From Micrococcaceae bacterium Sec5.8 (GTDB lineage Bacteria; Actinomycetota; Actinomycetes; Actinomycetales; Micrococcaceae): DNA of 64,000 nt. Below, one piece after another: positions 8,381-16,570 of this stretch. The stretch covers positions 3,472,001 to 3,536,000 of the forward strand of contig CP143429.1 in assembly GCA_039636775.1 (NCBI GenBank), given 5' to 3'. A program made the translations under genes and the position numbers. Each line of letters begins with the position of its first letter. The first letter of the stretch is position 1. The notes beneath the pieces are model-generated. The model was not told the origin of the DNA. It did no database searches and worked only from the letters and a program-made list of their open reading frames with translations.

Positions 8381-9067
8381 ATGCGCACATCCATCAAGAC
8401 TTTCCTCGGCGTTGCCGCTGCCGGTTCGCTCATGTTTTCCCTGGCCGCCTGCAGCCCGGCGGACAATGCTTCCTCCGCCCCGGCCACCTCGGCGTCCTCC
8501 TCTTCCTCTGCCGCGGCTGAGAAGCCCAAGCCGATGGCCTCGATCCCGGCACTGACCGGCACGTCCACCGCAGTAAAGCTCGACGCTTCCTTCGCGAAGG
8601 CACTGGAGACCCTGAAACTCACCCCGGGCACCGTCGGGACCGCCGCACTGACCGATGGTTCGCTGATCTTCCCGATCACCGGCGGCAAGGTCGACTACTA
8701 CGACCCCGCCAAGGACTACCGCCCGTTTGTCCAGGGCCTGATCAGCCACGCCGGCTCCGGGTTCTCCCTCACCGCCGGGGACACCAAGGTCGAACTGACC
8801 AACTTCACCATCGACCCGGGCACTTCCAAGCTCTACGGTGACGTCGCAGTCAACGGTAAGACCGCCGTCAAGCAGGCCTACATCTTCAATCTGGACGGCT
8901 CCACCCTGAAGCCCCTGCAGGCCGCCGGTGACACCGCCGTCCTGGAAGGCACCCGCGTGCTGATCTCCGACACCGCCGCCGGACTCCTGAACAAAACCTT
9001 CAACACCGACGCCGTGAAAGCCGACATGCTCGTCGGCATCGCCAAGATCACCGTCAACACCAAATAA
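8381..9067 (+). CDS. lipoprotein of unknown function, copy A
   Basis: 228 aa from ATG after AAGGAG. The signal peptide ends SLAAC with lipidated Cys24, followed by a Ser/Ala linker to about residue 50. The rest is a probable beta-rich soluble domain (DGSLIFPITGGKVDYYD, then GFSLTAGDTKVELTNFTIDP and YGDVAVNG). I do not recognise a named family. The protein is identical to copy B at 16571. It heads the rightward operon of the glycosyltransferase cassette but is separated from it by a terminator hairpin. Confidence 0.88.
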   Translation: MRTSIKTFLGVAAAGSLMFSLAACSPADNASSAPATSASSSSSAAAEKPKPMASIPALTGTSTAVKLDASFAKALETLKLTPGTVGTAALTDGSLIFPITGGKVDYYDPAKDYRPFVQGLISHAGSGFSLTAGDTKVELTNFTIDPGTSKLYGDVAVNGKTAVKQAYIFNLDGSTLKPLQAAGDTAVLEGTRVLISDTAAGLLNKTFNTDAVKADMLVGIAKITVNTK

Positions 9068-9113
9068 CACCCACCCGAAAAACCTGCCGGATGCCTGTTC
9101 TGCACCGGCGGGA

Positions 9114-9150
9114 AGTGCCACGGCTCCTTCTTGGGGTCCGTGGCACTTTT
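9114..9150 (+). terminator. intrinsic terminator after lipoprotein A
   Basis: AGTGCCACGG (9114-9123) pairs with CCGTGGCACT (9138-9147), a perfect 10-bp stem with a 14-nt loop, followed by TTTTCTG. It lies just outside the repeat boundary, so the two lipoprotein copies use different terminators. Confidence 0.75.
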
Positions 9151-9218
9151 CTGTTCGAGTACCGTAGGAACCCGGGCGAAGAGCCCCGCGGGAACCGTAG
9201 CTTTGAAAGGCGTTTCGC

Positions 9219-9926
9219 ATGACCGGAGCCATGGTTGATGTTGTTTTACCGTGTCTGAACGAACGCGGCGCGTTGCCGTGGGTGCTGTCCCGGATGCCGG
9301 AGGGGTACCGGGCCATCGTGGTCGACAACGGTTCCACGGACGGTTCCGCCGAACTCGCCGCAAGCCTGGGCGCACTGGTGGTCCGCGAGGACCGGCGGGG
9401 TTTTGGAGCAGCTGCCCATGCCGGCCTGCTCGCCGCGACGGCTGAACTCGTCGCATTCTGCGACTGCGACGGTTCACTGGACCCGGCGCAACTGCCGGCC
9501 CTGGTCGCCCCCGTTCTCGATGGCACAGCGGAGCTGGTGCTGGGCAGCCGCCAGCCGCAGCGTGGTTCGTGGCCTCTGCATGCCCGGATCGCCAACATCG
9601 TTCTCGCCTGGCGGCTCCGTCGCCTGACCGGGGAACGAGTGAGCGACCTTGGACCGATGAGGGCCGCACGACGCCTTGAGTTGCTGTCCCTCGAACTCCA
9701 GGACCGGCGCAGCGGCTATCCACTGGAAATGTTTCTGAAGGCAAGCCTGCGAAAGTGGAGAATCGTGGAGATACCTGTCCCCTACGCCCCCCGCACCGGC
9801 AAGTCGAAGGTGACCGGAACGCTGCGCGGAACCGTGACAGCTGTTCGGGACATGTCCGCCCAGCTCAAGGCCGCCGCGGCGGCTTCCCCTGCCGGACCGG
9901 TCCGTAAGAGGCCCGGCAGCGAATGA
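9219..9926 (+). CDS. GT2 family glycosyltransferase
   Basis: 235 aa from ATG 9219; GAAAGG upstream. GT-A fold hallmarks: VVLPCLNERGALPWVL, then VVDNGSTDGSAELA, and the CDCDGSLDP Asp-rich metal site. There is no transmembrane segment, so it probably acts on the cytoplasmic side of the membrane on a polyprenyl phosphate. Its size and neighbours match mycobacterial Rv0539. It overlaps the next gene by ATGA and starts a chain of coupled genes. Confidence 0.88.
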   Translation: MTGAMVDVVLPCLNERGALPWVLSRMPEGYRAIVVDNGSTDGSAELAASLGALVVREDRRGFGAAAHAGLLAATAELVAFCDCDGSLDPAQLPALVAPVLDGTAELVLGSRQPQRGSWPLHARIANIVLAWRLRRLTGERVSDLGPMRAARRLELLSLELQDRRSGYPLEMFLKASLRKWRIVEIPVPYAPRTGKSKVTGTLRGTVTAVRDMSAQLKAAAAASPAGPVRKRPGSE

Positions 9927-10612
9927 TTACTATGAGCGAGACCCTGGATCTTACCGTGGCGGTCATTGCCAAAGAATGCCTGCCGGGCCGCGTCAAAACC
10001 CGGCTGAGCCCTCCGCTGAGCCCCGAAGAAGCTGCCGCTCTGGCCCAGCTGAGCCTGAGCCGCACCCTGGAGACGGTCCGGGTTCTCCCGGCGCTGAACC
10101 GGATGCTGGTCATTGATGGCACACCCACGCCCGCAGATGCTAATGGCTTCACAGTCGTACCGCAAGTCACGGGGGGGCTGGATGAACGGCTCGCCGCGAT
10201 TTGCGACGCCGCTACCGGTCCGTTGCTCATCATCGGCATGGACACTCCGCAGTTCTCGGCCCGCCACGTCGCGCCCCTCCTGGACGACTGGTCCACGGGC
10301 GCTCCACGTCATACCGCCTGGATTGGTCCGGCCACGGACGGCGGTTTCTGGGCCCTCGCGCTGTACCGACCCGACGGGTCACTGATCCGGGGAGTGCCGA
10401 TGTCAACTGAGACAACCGGGGCAAAGCAGCTCGCCCGTCTGATCGCTCAAGGTCTGAGCGTCGGCACGCTGACTGAGCTGGCGGATATGGACCATTTCAC
10501 CGACGCGGTAAACATCGCCTCGGTCCTACCCGGCACCGACTTCGCGCGCGCCGTTCGTGACGCCGCTAAAGATATGCACGACAAAGTGCTTTTGACCGGT
10601 GCCCTGCGGTGA
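9923..10612 (+). CDS. DUF2064 / TIGR04282-like nucleotidyl- or glycosyltransferase
   Basis: 229 aa from ATG 9923, with a second ATG at 9932. The GT-A-like DUF2064 pattern is present: VAVIAKECLPGRVKTRLSPP, then LLIIGMDTPQ, and GPATDGGFWALAL. Automatic annotation often calls this family arsenosugar-biosynthesis glycosyltransferase, but no arsenic gene is nearby. Rv0540 of the mycobacterial methylthioxylose locus belongs to the same family (from memory). A role in activating a sugar phosphate is plausible. Confidence 0.82.
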   Translation: MITMSETLDLTVAVIAKECLPGRVKTRLSPPLSPEEAAALAQLSLSRTLETVRVLPALNRMLVIDGTPTPADANGFTVVPQVTGGLDERLAAICDAATGPLLIIGMDTPQFSARHVAPLLDDWSTGAPRHTAWIGPATDGGFWALALYRPDGSLIRGVPMSTETTGAKQLARLIAQGLSVGTLTELADMDHFTDAVNIASVLPGTDFARAVRDAAKDMHDKVLLTGALR

Positions 10613-11313
10613 CGGCAACAGGCGTGGCATCAACCACACACTTCGGCCAAGGCCACACGGAGCCCTACGCCAGAGCGTTGTCAAACGGCGCCGGGACCCT
10701 CACGCTCCGTTCGGACGGCAAACACAGCGCGGATGCTGTGGACTTCGACGTCCGAAGTTGGTGTGGGGACGCAAGCCCGCTCGAGCATTCCCTGTTGCAG
10801 AGTCTGAAGGGACCGGTCCTGGACATCGGCTGTGGACCGGGCCGGCTACTGGCTGCAGCGCAGGGTCTGGGAATTCCGGCCCTGGGGATCGACACCAGCC
10901 CGGAGGCGGTCCACCGAGCGCGCGCCCGCGGAGCCCGGGCGCTGGAACAATCGGTGTTCGCCCCGGTACCCCAGACCGGTCTTTGGCAATCCATCATTCT
11001 GCTCGATGGCAACATCGGCATAGGTGGCAGCATCACCTCCCTGCTGCTGCGCTGCGGACAGCTCATCGCCCCCCGCGGGACGCTACTGGTTGAAGTGGAG
11101 GACGACGAGGACCTGGACATCGTCTACTCCGCTGTGTTGGAGGACTCCAACGGAAACCAGAGCGAACCCTTCCGCTGGGCACGGACGGGAAGCCTGGGTC
11201 TGGCGTCCCGGGCCCGCCGCAGTGAGTGGACAGTATCGTCCGTACAACGGCTACAGGGCCGTGTCTTTTGCCGGCTCTCCCCCGGCACCGGAGCAGGCAG
11301 GACCGCGGTGTGA
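10609..11313 (+). CDS. class I SAM methyltransferase of the sugar cassette
   Basis: 234 aa from GTG 10609, overlapping the upstream stop in GTGA. SAM-binding motif I is VLDIGCGPGRLLAA, followed by GIDTSPEAVHRAR. The substrate is unknown; position in the chain suggests a sugar or lipid-linked sugar. I do not recall a counterpart in the mycobacterial methylthioxylose locus, so this may be a lineage-specific modification. It overlaps the next gene by GTGA. Confidence 0.82.
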   Translation: MTATGVASTTHFGQGHTEPYARALSNGAGTLTLRSDGKHSADAVDFDVRSWCGDASPLEHSLLQSLKGPVLDIGCGPGRLLAAAQGLGIPALGIDTSPEAVHRARARGARALEQSVFAPVPQTGLWQSIILLDGNIGIGGSITSLLLRCGQLIAPRGTLLVEVEDDEDLDIVYSAVLEDSNGNQSEPFRWARTGSLGLASRARRSEWTVSSVQRLQGRVFCRLSPGTGAGRTAV

Positions 11314-12788
11314 GATTCGCTGCTCCTTCGCCGCCGCCGGACGGCGCGCAACACTCCCTTCTCAGACTCGCGGCCCCACTGACGGTGCTGGTCCTGGTCC
11401 TCGCGGGCCTGCTGTGGTGGATGGTCGTCCCCCATAACCCTTTCGAATCCGCACCGATCCTCGGTACCTTCCTGTCCTGGGGCGCACTCATCGGCGCTGT
11501 TAGTCTCCTCCGGCGGGTCCCGACACGCCGCCTGGGTGCCGTCATCATCGCAGGCACTGTGCTGCTCGGTCTGATTGCCGTCAGTGCCCCGCCGCGTACC
11601 AGCAACGATTCCGCCAGGTACGCCTGGGACGGGATCGTCCAAAAGGCGGGGATCTCCCCCTACTCTTACGTCCCCGTCGATGAGACCCTGGCCGATCTTC
11701 GGCCCGGTTGGCTGTTCGCCCCCGGCGCGACGGGCGAGGACGGGAGGGCTGTGTGCGCCAAGGATCTGTTCGGGACGGAATCCGTCCCGGCCTTCGGCTA
11801 CCCGTCGGGAAATCCCTTGTGCACGGCCATCAACAGGCCGCACGTGCCCACGATCTATCCGCCCACCGCAGAAATGTACTTCTTTGGTGTGCAGTTCACC
11901 GCCCCCGACTCGGCTGGCTACCTTCCTTTCCAGCTGGGTGGCCTGGTCATCAGCATTGCCGTGACACTGATGCTGCTCGTTGCCCTGGCCCGACGCGGCC
12001 TGCCCCTTCATCTCGCCGCAGTCTGGGGCTGGAGCCCGTTCGTGCAGCTTGAGGCAGTGAACAACGCCCACGTCGACCTCCTCAGCGGCGCCCTGATCCT
12101 GGCTGCAGGAATGCTGCTCACCGGAGGCAAGCCGCTGCGCTCCGGAATAGCGTTCGGTGCTGCCGTCGCCACGAAACTCATTCCGGCCATCGCCGCCCCC
12201 GCGTTACTGTTCCAGCGCCCGGCCCGTTTCATTGCCACCGCGCTGGCAACTTTCGCCCTCCTCTACGTGCCCTACCTGGCCGCGGCCGGGGCCGGAGTAC
12301 TCGGGTTCCTGCCCGGCTACCTCAAGGAAGAGGGCTACAGCCAAAGTGGCGGCACCCGCTTCGGACTTGCCCAACTCGTCTCCACCGGCCCCTGGCCGCC
12401 GGTGCTCAGCGCCGCGGCGCTGGCAGTCGTCGCGTTTCGTGTGCTGCGGCGAACCGGGCCCGGGAACGTCTGGGAACAACAGACCATCATGATCGGACTG
12501 ACGCTGCTAATTATCAGCCCGAATTATCCCTGGTATGCCCTCATGCTGCTGCCGTTCATTATCCTGAGCCGCCGCTGGGAATACATCGCGGTCATCCTCG
12601 CCCTGGACACCATCTACATGCTTCCCACCCAAGACCCCTTCAGCCTTCCACTGCATCAAACGGCCCTCTGTCTAGCCGCCGCCGCCCTCGCCGCCGGCGT
12701 CTGGTGGCGCCGCCATCAACAACTTCAGCTCGCGGCCAGCACCGGCCTCGAGTCACCGACGCCGATTCCCGCCGCGACAACCCCCTGA
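11310..12788 (+). CDS. polytopic GT-C type glycosyltransferase
   Basis: 492 aa using GTG 11310, which overlaps the methyltransferase stop (GTGA) as elsewhere in this operon; an in-frame ATG at 11226 lies well inside the upstream gene. Around ten or more hydrophobic helices alternate with short loops, with an extracytoplasmic segment after SAPPRTSNDSARYAWDGI (an N-terminal loop with acidic residues, as in GT-C and GT87 enzymes). It probably transfers a sugar from a polyprenyl-phosphate donor outside the membrane. It is the best candidate for the analogue of Rv0541c (MtxT). Confidence 0.8.
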   Translation: MRFAAPSPPPDGAQHSLLRLAAPLTVLVLVLAGLLWWMVVPHNPFESAPILGTFLSWGALIGAVSLLRRVPTRRLGAVIIAGTVLLGLIAVSAPPRTSNDSARYAWDGIVQKAGISPYSYVPVDETLADLRPGWLFAPGATGEDGRAVCAKDLFGTESVPAFGYPSGNPLCTAINRPHVPTIYPPTAEMYFFGVQFTAPDSAGYLPFQLGGLVISIAVTLMLLVALARRGLPLHLAAVWGWSPFVQLEAVNNAHVDLLSGALILAAGMLLTGGKPLRSGIAFGAAVATKLIPAIAAPALLFQRPARFIATALATFALLYVPYLAAAGAGVLGFLPGYLKEEGYSQSGGTRFGLAQLVSTGPWPPVLSAAALAVVAFRVLRRTGPGNVWEQQTIMIGLTLLIISPNYPWYALMLLPFIILSRRWEYIAVILALDTIYMLPTQDPFSLPLHQTALCLAAAALAAGVWWRRHQQLQLAASTGLESPTPIPAATTP

Positions 12789-12837
12789 CCGGCACCCCTC
12801 CCCCGGCGCCCGCCCCCCGAAAGACAGGACTTGCACC

Positions 12838-13719
12838 ATGAATACTTCCCTCACCGGCACACCGCCGGCGCGTATCGGCATCATCGGGGGATCCGGGACA
12901 TACCAACTCCCCGGAGCGGTGGTGACGGCAACCATCGACGTTCACACCCCCTACGGGCCGCCGTCTGCTCCCGTGACTCTCGCCGAGGTGGCCGGACGGA
13001 CGGTGGCCTTCCTCCCCCGCCACGGCGGAGGACATTCACTGCCGCCGCAGAAGATCAACTACCGCGCCAACGTGTGGGCTCTCAAGAGCCTTGGCGTTGA
13101 GGCCGTCCTTTCCTCCTCGGCCGTGGGTGGCCTGCGGAAAGGCTTCGGCCCGGACACCTTTGTGGTAACGGACCAGCTCATCGACCGAACCTGGGGACGC
13201 GCGGACACCTTCTTCGACGGCACCGTTGTTGACGGCGTCCCGCCCGCCGGAGTCCAGCACCTCCCGGCATCCGAGCCCTTCTGCCCCACCCTGCGTACGC
13301 ACGTGGCCGCCGCCCTCAAACGACGCAGCATCGCCTTCGTCCCGCGAGGAACGGTCGTGGTGATTAACGGACCCCGCTTCTCCACAAAGGCCGAGTCCGC
13401 CTGGTACGTCACCGGAGGCGCTGACATTATCAGCATGACCCAGTACCCCGAACCCCTGCTGGCCGCTGAGCTCAACATGGGGTTCGTGAATCTGGCATAC
13501 ATCACCGATTCAGACACCGGGCACGACGGCTCGGAACCGGTCACTGCCGACGCCGTTTTCGCCCGGCTGAAAAACGCCCAGGACAGTGTGCTGGCCGTTT
13601 TGGAAGCGACAGTTGCCGCCATCAGCGAGGACTACCAGTCCCGGACGCTGATGGACCCGGAAGCGGTGCGCCGGATCATGGCACTCCCGGCTGTCCGGGA
13701 ACTGGCGGACGCCAAATGA
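12838..13719 (+). CDS. MTA/purine nucleoside phosphorylase family enzyme
   Basis: 293 aa from ATG 12838. Family motifs are all present: IGIIGGSGTY, FLPRHGGGHSLPPQKINYRA, SSSAVGGL, NGPRFSTKAES and MTQYPEPLLAAELNM, then ITDSDTG. These point to phosphorolysis of 5'-methylthioadenosine or a purine nucleoside, giving a ribose 1-phosphate. Standing between a GT-C enzyme and an epimerase, it more likely feeds a sugar pathway than ordinary salvage, like Rv0535. It overlaps the epimerase gene by ATGA. Confidence 0.88.
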   Translation: MNTSLTGTPPARIGIIGGSGTYQLPGAVVTATIDVHTPYGPPSAPVTLAEVAGRTVAFLPRHGGGHSLPPQKINYRANVWALKSLGVEAVLSSSAVGGLRKGFGPDTFVVTDQLIDRTWGRADTFFDGTVVDGVPPAGVQHLPASEPFCPTLRTHVAAALKRRSIAFVPRGTVVVINGPRFSTKAESAWYVTGGADIISMTQYPEPLLAAELNMGFVNLAYITDSDTGHDGSEPVTADAVFARLKNAQDSVLAVLEATVAAISEDYQSRTLMDPEAVRRIMALPAVRELADAK

Positions 13720-14774
13720 AACTCCTCGTCACCGGAGGCGCCGGGTTCATCGGTTCGCATATTGTCCAGGCTGCCCTCGCCAAGGGCTGGTCCGTGCGGG
13801 TTCTCGACTCGTTGCTCCCGGCGCTTCACCCCGCGCCCCCGGTCTTTGACCCCCGGGTGGAACTCATGACCGGCGACGTCACGGACCCGGCCGCGGTCGA
13901 CTCTGCACTACAGGGTGTGGATATCGTCTGCCACCAGAGTGCGAAGGTCGGGCTGGGGGTCAGCTTCGCCGACGCACCGGACTACATCCACAACAACGAC
14001 TACGCCACAGCCATCCTGCTGGCCGCCATGGAACGCCACCACATCACCCGGCTTGTCCTGGCCTCCTCCATGGTGGTCTACGGCGAGGGGGCGTATGCCG
14101 ACCCACGGACCGGTCTTCCCGTCCGGCCCGGGCCCCGTGATGAATCTGACCTGCAAGCCGGGATTTTCGATCCCCGCAACCCGGATTCCGGCGCCGTCCT
14201 TGTCCCTGCCATGGTCACCGAGGACGCCCCCCTGGATCCCCGCAATGTCTATGCTGCCTCAAAATTGAGCCAAGAAAACTTAGCCGCAGCATGGGCCCGC
14301 AGCACTGGCGGCTCTGCAGTCGCCCTCCGCTACCACAACGTCTATGGGCCCAGGATGCCCAAAGACACACCGTACGCCGGCGTCGCATCCCTTTTCCGTT
14401 CGGCACTGGCCCGCGGGGAGGCGCCGCGCGTTTTCGAAGACGGCCAACAGCGGCGCAGCTTCATCCATGTCCGGGACATCGCCGAAGCCAACATCGCCGC
14501 CGCCGAGTTCCTCTCAGACGGCGCAGCGGGTTTCCGGGCCTACAACGTGGGTGCGGACGAGGTACGGACGATCGGTGACGTGGCCACGGCATTGAGCATG
14601 TTCAGCGCGGGCCCGGCTCCTGTCATCACCGGAGAGTACCGGCTCGGCGATGTCCGCCACGTCACTGCGTCCTCGGCGTTGATCAAGGCCGAACTGGGCT
14701 GGGCCCCGTCAGTGGGCTTTGAAGAAGGCATGCGGGAATTTGCTGCCGCTCCCCTGCGCGGAGAACCGGCATGA
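13716..14774 (+). CDS. NAD-dependent epimerase/dehydratase
   Basis: 352 aa. An extended short-chain dehydrogenase with TGGAGFIGSH for NAD binding, a conserved Ser in VLASSMVVYG, and the catalytic YxxxK as VYAASK. RRSFIHVRDIAEANIAA is typical of nucleotide-sugar epimerases. In the proposed pathway it would change ribo to xylo configuration, as suggested for GalE3/Rv0536. It is the last gene of the rightward operon and converges with the membrane gene at 14796, with a 21-nt gap. Confidence 0.86.
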   Translation: MKLLVTGGAGFIGSHIVQAALAKGWSVRVLDSLLPALHPAPPVFDPRVELMTGDVTDPAAVDSALQGVDIVCHQSAKVGLGVSFADAPDYIHNNDYATAILLAAMERHHITRLVLASSMVVYGEGAYADPRTGLPVRPGPRDESDLQAGIFDPRNPDSGAVLVPAMVTEDAPLDPRNVYAASKLSQENLAAAWARSTGGSAVALRYHNVYGPRMPKDTPYAGVASLFRSALARGEAPRVFEDGQQRRSFIHVRDIAEANIAAAEFLSDGAAGFRAYNVGADEVRTIGDVATALSMFSAGPAPVITGEYRLGDVRHVTASSALIKAELGWAPSVGFEEGMREFAAAPLRGEPA

Positions 14775-14795
14775 CCAGGTCCGGTCTCCGGCTGG

Positions 14796-15248
14796 TCAGC
14801 ACCGGATGATCTCGACCCTGCGGGCCCGGCGTTCGAGGACAACGATGACGGCGCCGGAAACCAGCACCAGGAACACCCAGAACCACAGAAGGTTCATGGC
14901 GTAATCTGCCTCAAGGACCGTCACGGACTGCGCGACGGACTGCGCCTTCATCAGGATCCCCACCACCAGGGTCACGACGGCGCCGAGAAGCAGTGCACCG
15001 CGTAGAATGGCGGCGGACGTCGGCTGAAGTTTCGCACCGGCCCGGGTCAACCCGGCGCCGGCGAGCGTCGAGAGCGGCACAAGAACTCCGTCGTGAATCA
15101 GGATGGCCACGGCCATCCAGGTGAGAAGGCCCATGAGCTGCCCGGCACCCAGCTGGGTGGGCAGCTCCAGCAGTCCATAGCCGAGTATGGCCACTCCCGC
15201 GACGCCGAGCACCGCACGGGAGGCGTTCACCGCAAGGGACTTTCTCAT
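14796..15248 (-). CDS. small membrane protein downstream of Moco oxidoreductase
   Basis: 150 aa from ATG 15248, overlapping the oxidoreductase stop by ATGA. About four transmembrane helices (residues ~10-30, 38-58, 78-100 and 118-138) and a basic tail ending RRARRVEIIRC. Family not recognised. Translational coupling to the molybdenum enzyme suggests a shared role, for example as an extra membrane subunit. Confidence 0.72.
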   Translation of the reverse strand: MRKSLAVNASRAVLGVAGVAILGYGLLELPTQLGAGQLMGLLTWMAVAILIHDGVLVPLSTLAGAGLTRAGAKLQPTSAAILRGALLLGAVVTLVVGILMKAQSVAQSVTVLEADYAMNLLWFWVFLVLVSGAVIVVLERRARRVEIIRC

Positions 15249-16462
15249 AGGACCTCCACGCTGTGCAGCCACTTGGTCTGCAGCACCCCGGGACGACCGG
15301 GAGCGATGATTCTCGCCGGGTAGCCATGGTCCAAATCAAGCACCGAGCCGTTCAGTTCAAGGGCCACCAGGGTCTGCTCGTCCCGCGAATACTCGGCCGG
15401 CATATTCATCGTGCGATAGGCACCTTCCGGCTCCAAGCTGATGAAACGTAAGGGTGAATCCGCGGGGGCACCGACGGCTGCGAGCAAATCGACGACACGT
15501 ACTCCCCGCCATGAAGCCATCTGGCTCCACCCTTCCACGCACGCGATCGGCAATTCGTGGGTGTGCTGGGGAAGTGCCCGGAGTTCGCCCAGGGTAAAGG
15601 AACGGCTCGATTCGCCGGAGCGGACCTTCAACGCCCAGCCCGGGGATTTCGCCAGCTCGATCACCTTGGCGTCGGCTGCTGTCCGGTTAACCGGCACGCC
15701 CTGGGGACCGGTACCCATTTTCCGTGGGGCGAACAGGTTGGCCGGTGCCAGCCAGGAGAACGATTGCCCCGCGGTGGTCACGACGACGGCACCGGTGGCT
15801 GCCGCGACAGCTGTCAACAATGCCCGCCGGGACCAGCGGCCGGGACCCGTTGCCACTGCGTCCGCCGGGCGCTCAGCATCGGCCGTTCCGCCGACTGCCG
15901 CGGCCTGCTCTGATGCATCGAAGCGCCGCGGAGAGTTCCGACGCCAATGACCTGCAATGACCGGGAGCTTGACGGCAATATGAAGCAGGAGCGAACCCCA
16001 AATCACCCAGGCCAACCAATAGTGGGTCTCACGGAACGGAAACGGCCACGGATACCACTTGTAGGTATTGATAAGGCCCGTGGTCAGCTGCAGGAGCGAG
16101 GAGCCGACAAACAAAGCTATGGAAGCCCGCTCAGCACCGTGCACCAAGGACTTGACCGGCGGCCACGCCAGAAGTTCGGGATACACCGACCAGAGCTTGG
16201 CCAGCAGCAGTGGAATCGCGGCGATTCCCGCGGTGACATGCAGTCCCTGCGTCAGTTGGTAGATCCATACCGGCCTGGTGGGGAACACCATCCACGACGG
16301 CGGATTTTGCAGTCCATGACTGAAGAGCCCGGTCAAAAAGCAAATAGTGAAAGTTATTCCGAGCCAACGGCCCAGGATGACAGTCAGGCGTGTGCTGCGC
16401 GTCGGCGAGGCAAACTTTCCCGCCAACGCTGTAGTGAGCCTTTGCCCATCAAACTTTTGCAT
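15245..16462 (-). CDS. membrane-anchored molybdopterin oxidoreductase, sulfite oxidase/MsrP-like
   Basis: 405 aa. Residues 1-170 form a cytochrome b561-like membrane module with about four helices and candidate haem histidines (H75, H109, H161). A twin-arginine SRRALL at 211-216 precedes a fifth hydrophobic segment. The C-terminal domain (about 250-405) is of the sulfite oxidase fold, with the molybdenum-ligating cysteine in CVEGWS (Cys308). The layout suggests an outward-facing molybdenum enzyme wired to the quinone pool. Relatives oxidise sulfite or reduce methionine sulfoxide (MsrP). Its place in the cassette suggests a sulfur-containing substrate, which is inference. Confidence 0.85.
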   Translation of the reverse strand: MQKFDGQRLTTALAGKFASPTRSTRLTVILGRWLGITFTICFLTGLFSHGLQNPPSWMVFPTRPVWIYQLTQGLHVTAGIAAIPLLLAKLWSVYPELLAWPPVKSLVHGAERASIALFVGSSLLQLTTGLINTYKWYPWPFPFRETHYWLAWVIWGSLLLHIAVKLPVIAGHWRRNSPRRFDASEQAAAVGGTADAERPADAVATGPGRWSRRALLTAVAAATGAVVVTTAGQSFSWLAPANLFAPRKMGTGPQGVPVNRTAADAKVIELAKSPGWALKVRSGESSRSFTLGELRALPQHTHELPIACVEGWSQMASWRGVRVVDLLAAVGAPADSPLRFISLEPEGAYRTMNMPAEYSRDEQTLVALELNGSVLDLDHGYPARIIAPGRPGVLQTKWLHSVEVL

Positions 16463-16516
16463 AACCGGATCACTTCACCATTCCGTGGCTGCCAGGAACC
16501 ACACTAACCTCAACCC

Positions 16517-16551
16517 GGAACGCCACGGACCCCCAAGGTCCGTGGCGTTCC
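16517..16551. terminator. strong hairpin between lipoprotein B and Moco gene
   Basis: GGAACGCCACGGACC (16517-16531) and GGTCCGTGGCGTTCC (16537-16551) form a perfect 15-bp stem with a 5-nt loop. It abuts the inner edge of the right repeat. On the minus strand it follows lipoprotein B but lacks a strong T-run, so some read-through to the oxidoreductase is possible. Confidence 0.65.
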
Positions 16552-16570
16552 CAGGTTTTTCGGGTGGGTG

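Larger units (their letters stand above)
8207..9086 (+). repeat. 880-bp inverted repeat, left copy
   Basis: Every base i here pairs with base 25638 minus i in the copy at 16552-17431, with no insertion or deletion. The copies differ at five places in the lipoprotein coding part, all silent, while the 174 nt upstream of the gene are identical. Identity stops abruptly at 8206 and 9087. The repeat contains the lipoprotein gene with its upstream region. No transposase or terminal repeat is present. Confidence 0.95.

Noticed and set aside
9923..10612. Arsenosugar biosynthesis role for the DUF2064 gene
   Set aside because: The family label is common in automatic annotation, but there is no arsM, radical-SAM arsS or ars regulator nearby. 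The thio-sugar context fits better.
11226..11309. Longer N-terminus for the GT-C protein from the ATG at 11226
   Set aside because: It would overlap the methyltransferase by 88 nt. GTG 11310 gives the GTGA coupling seen throughout this operon.
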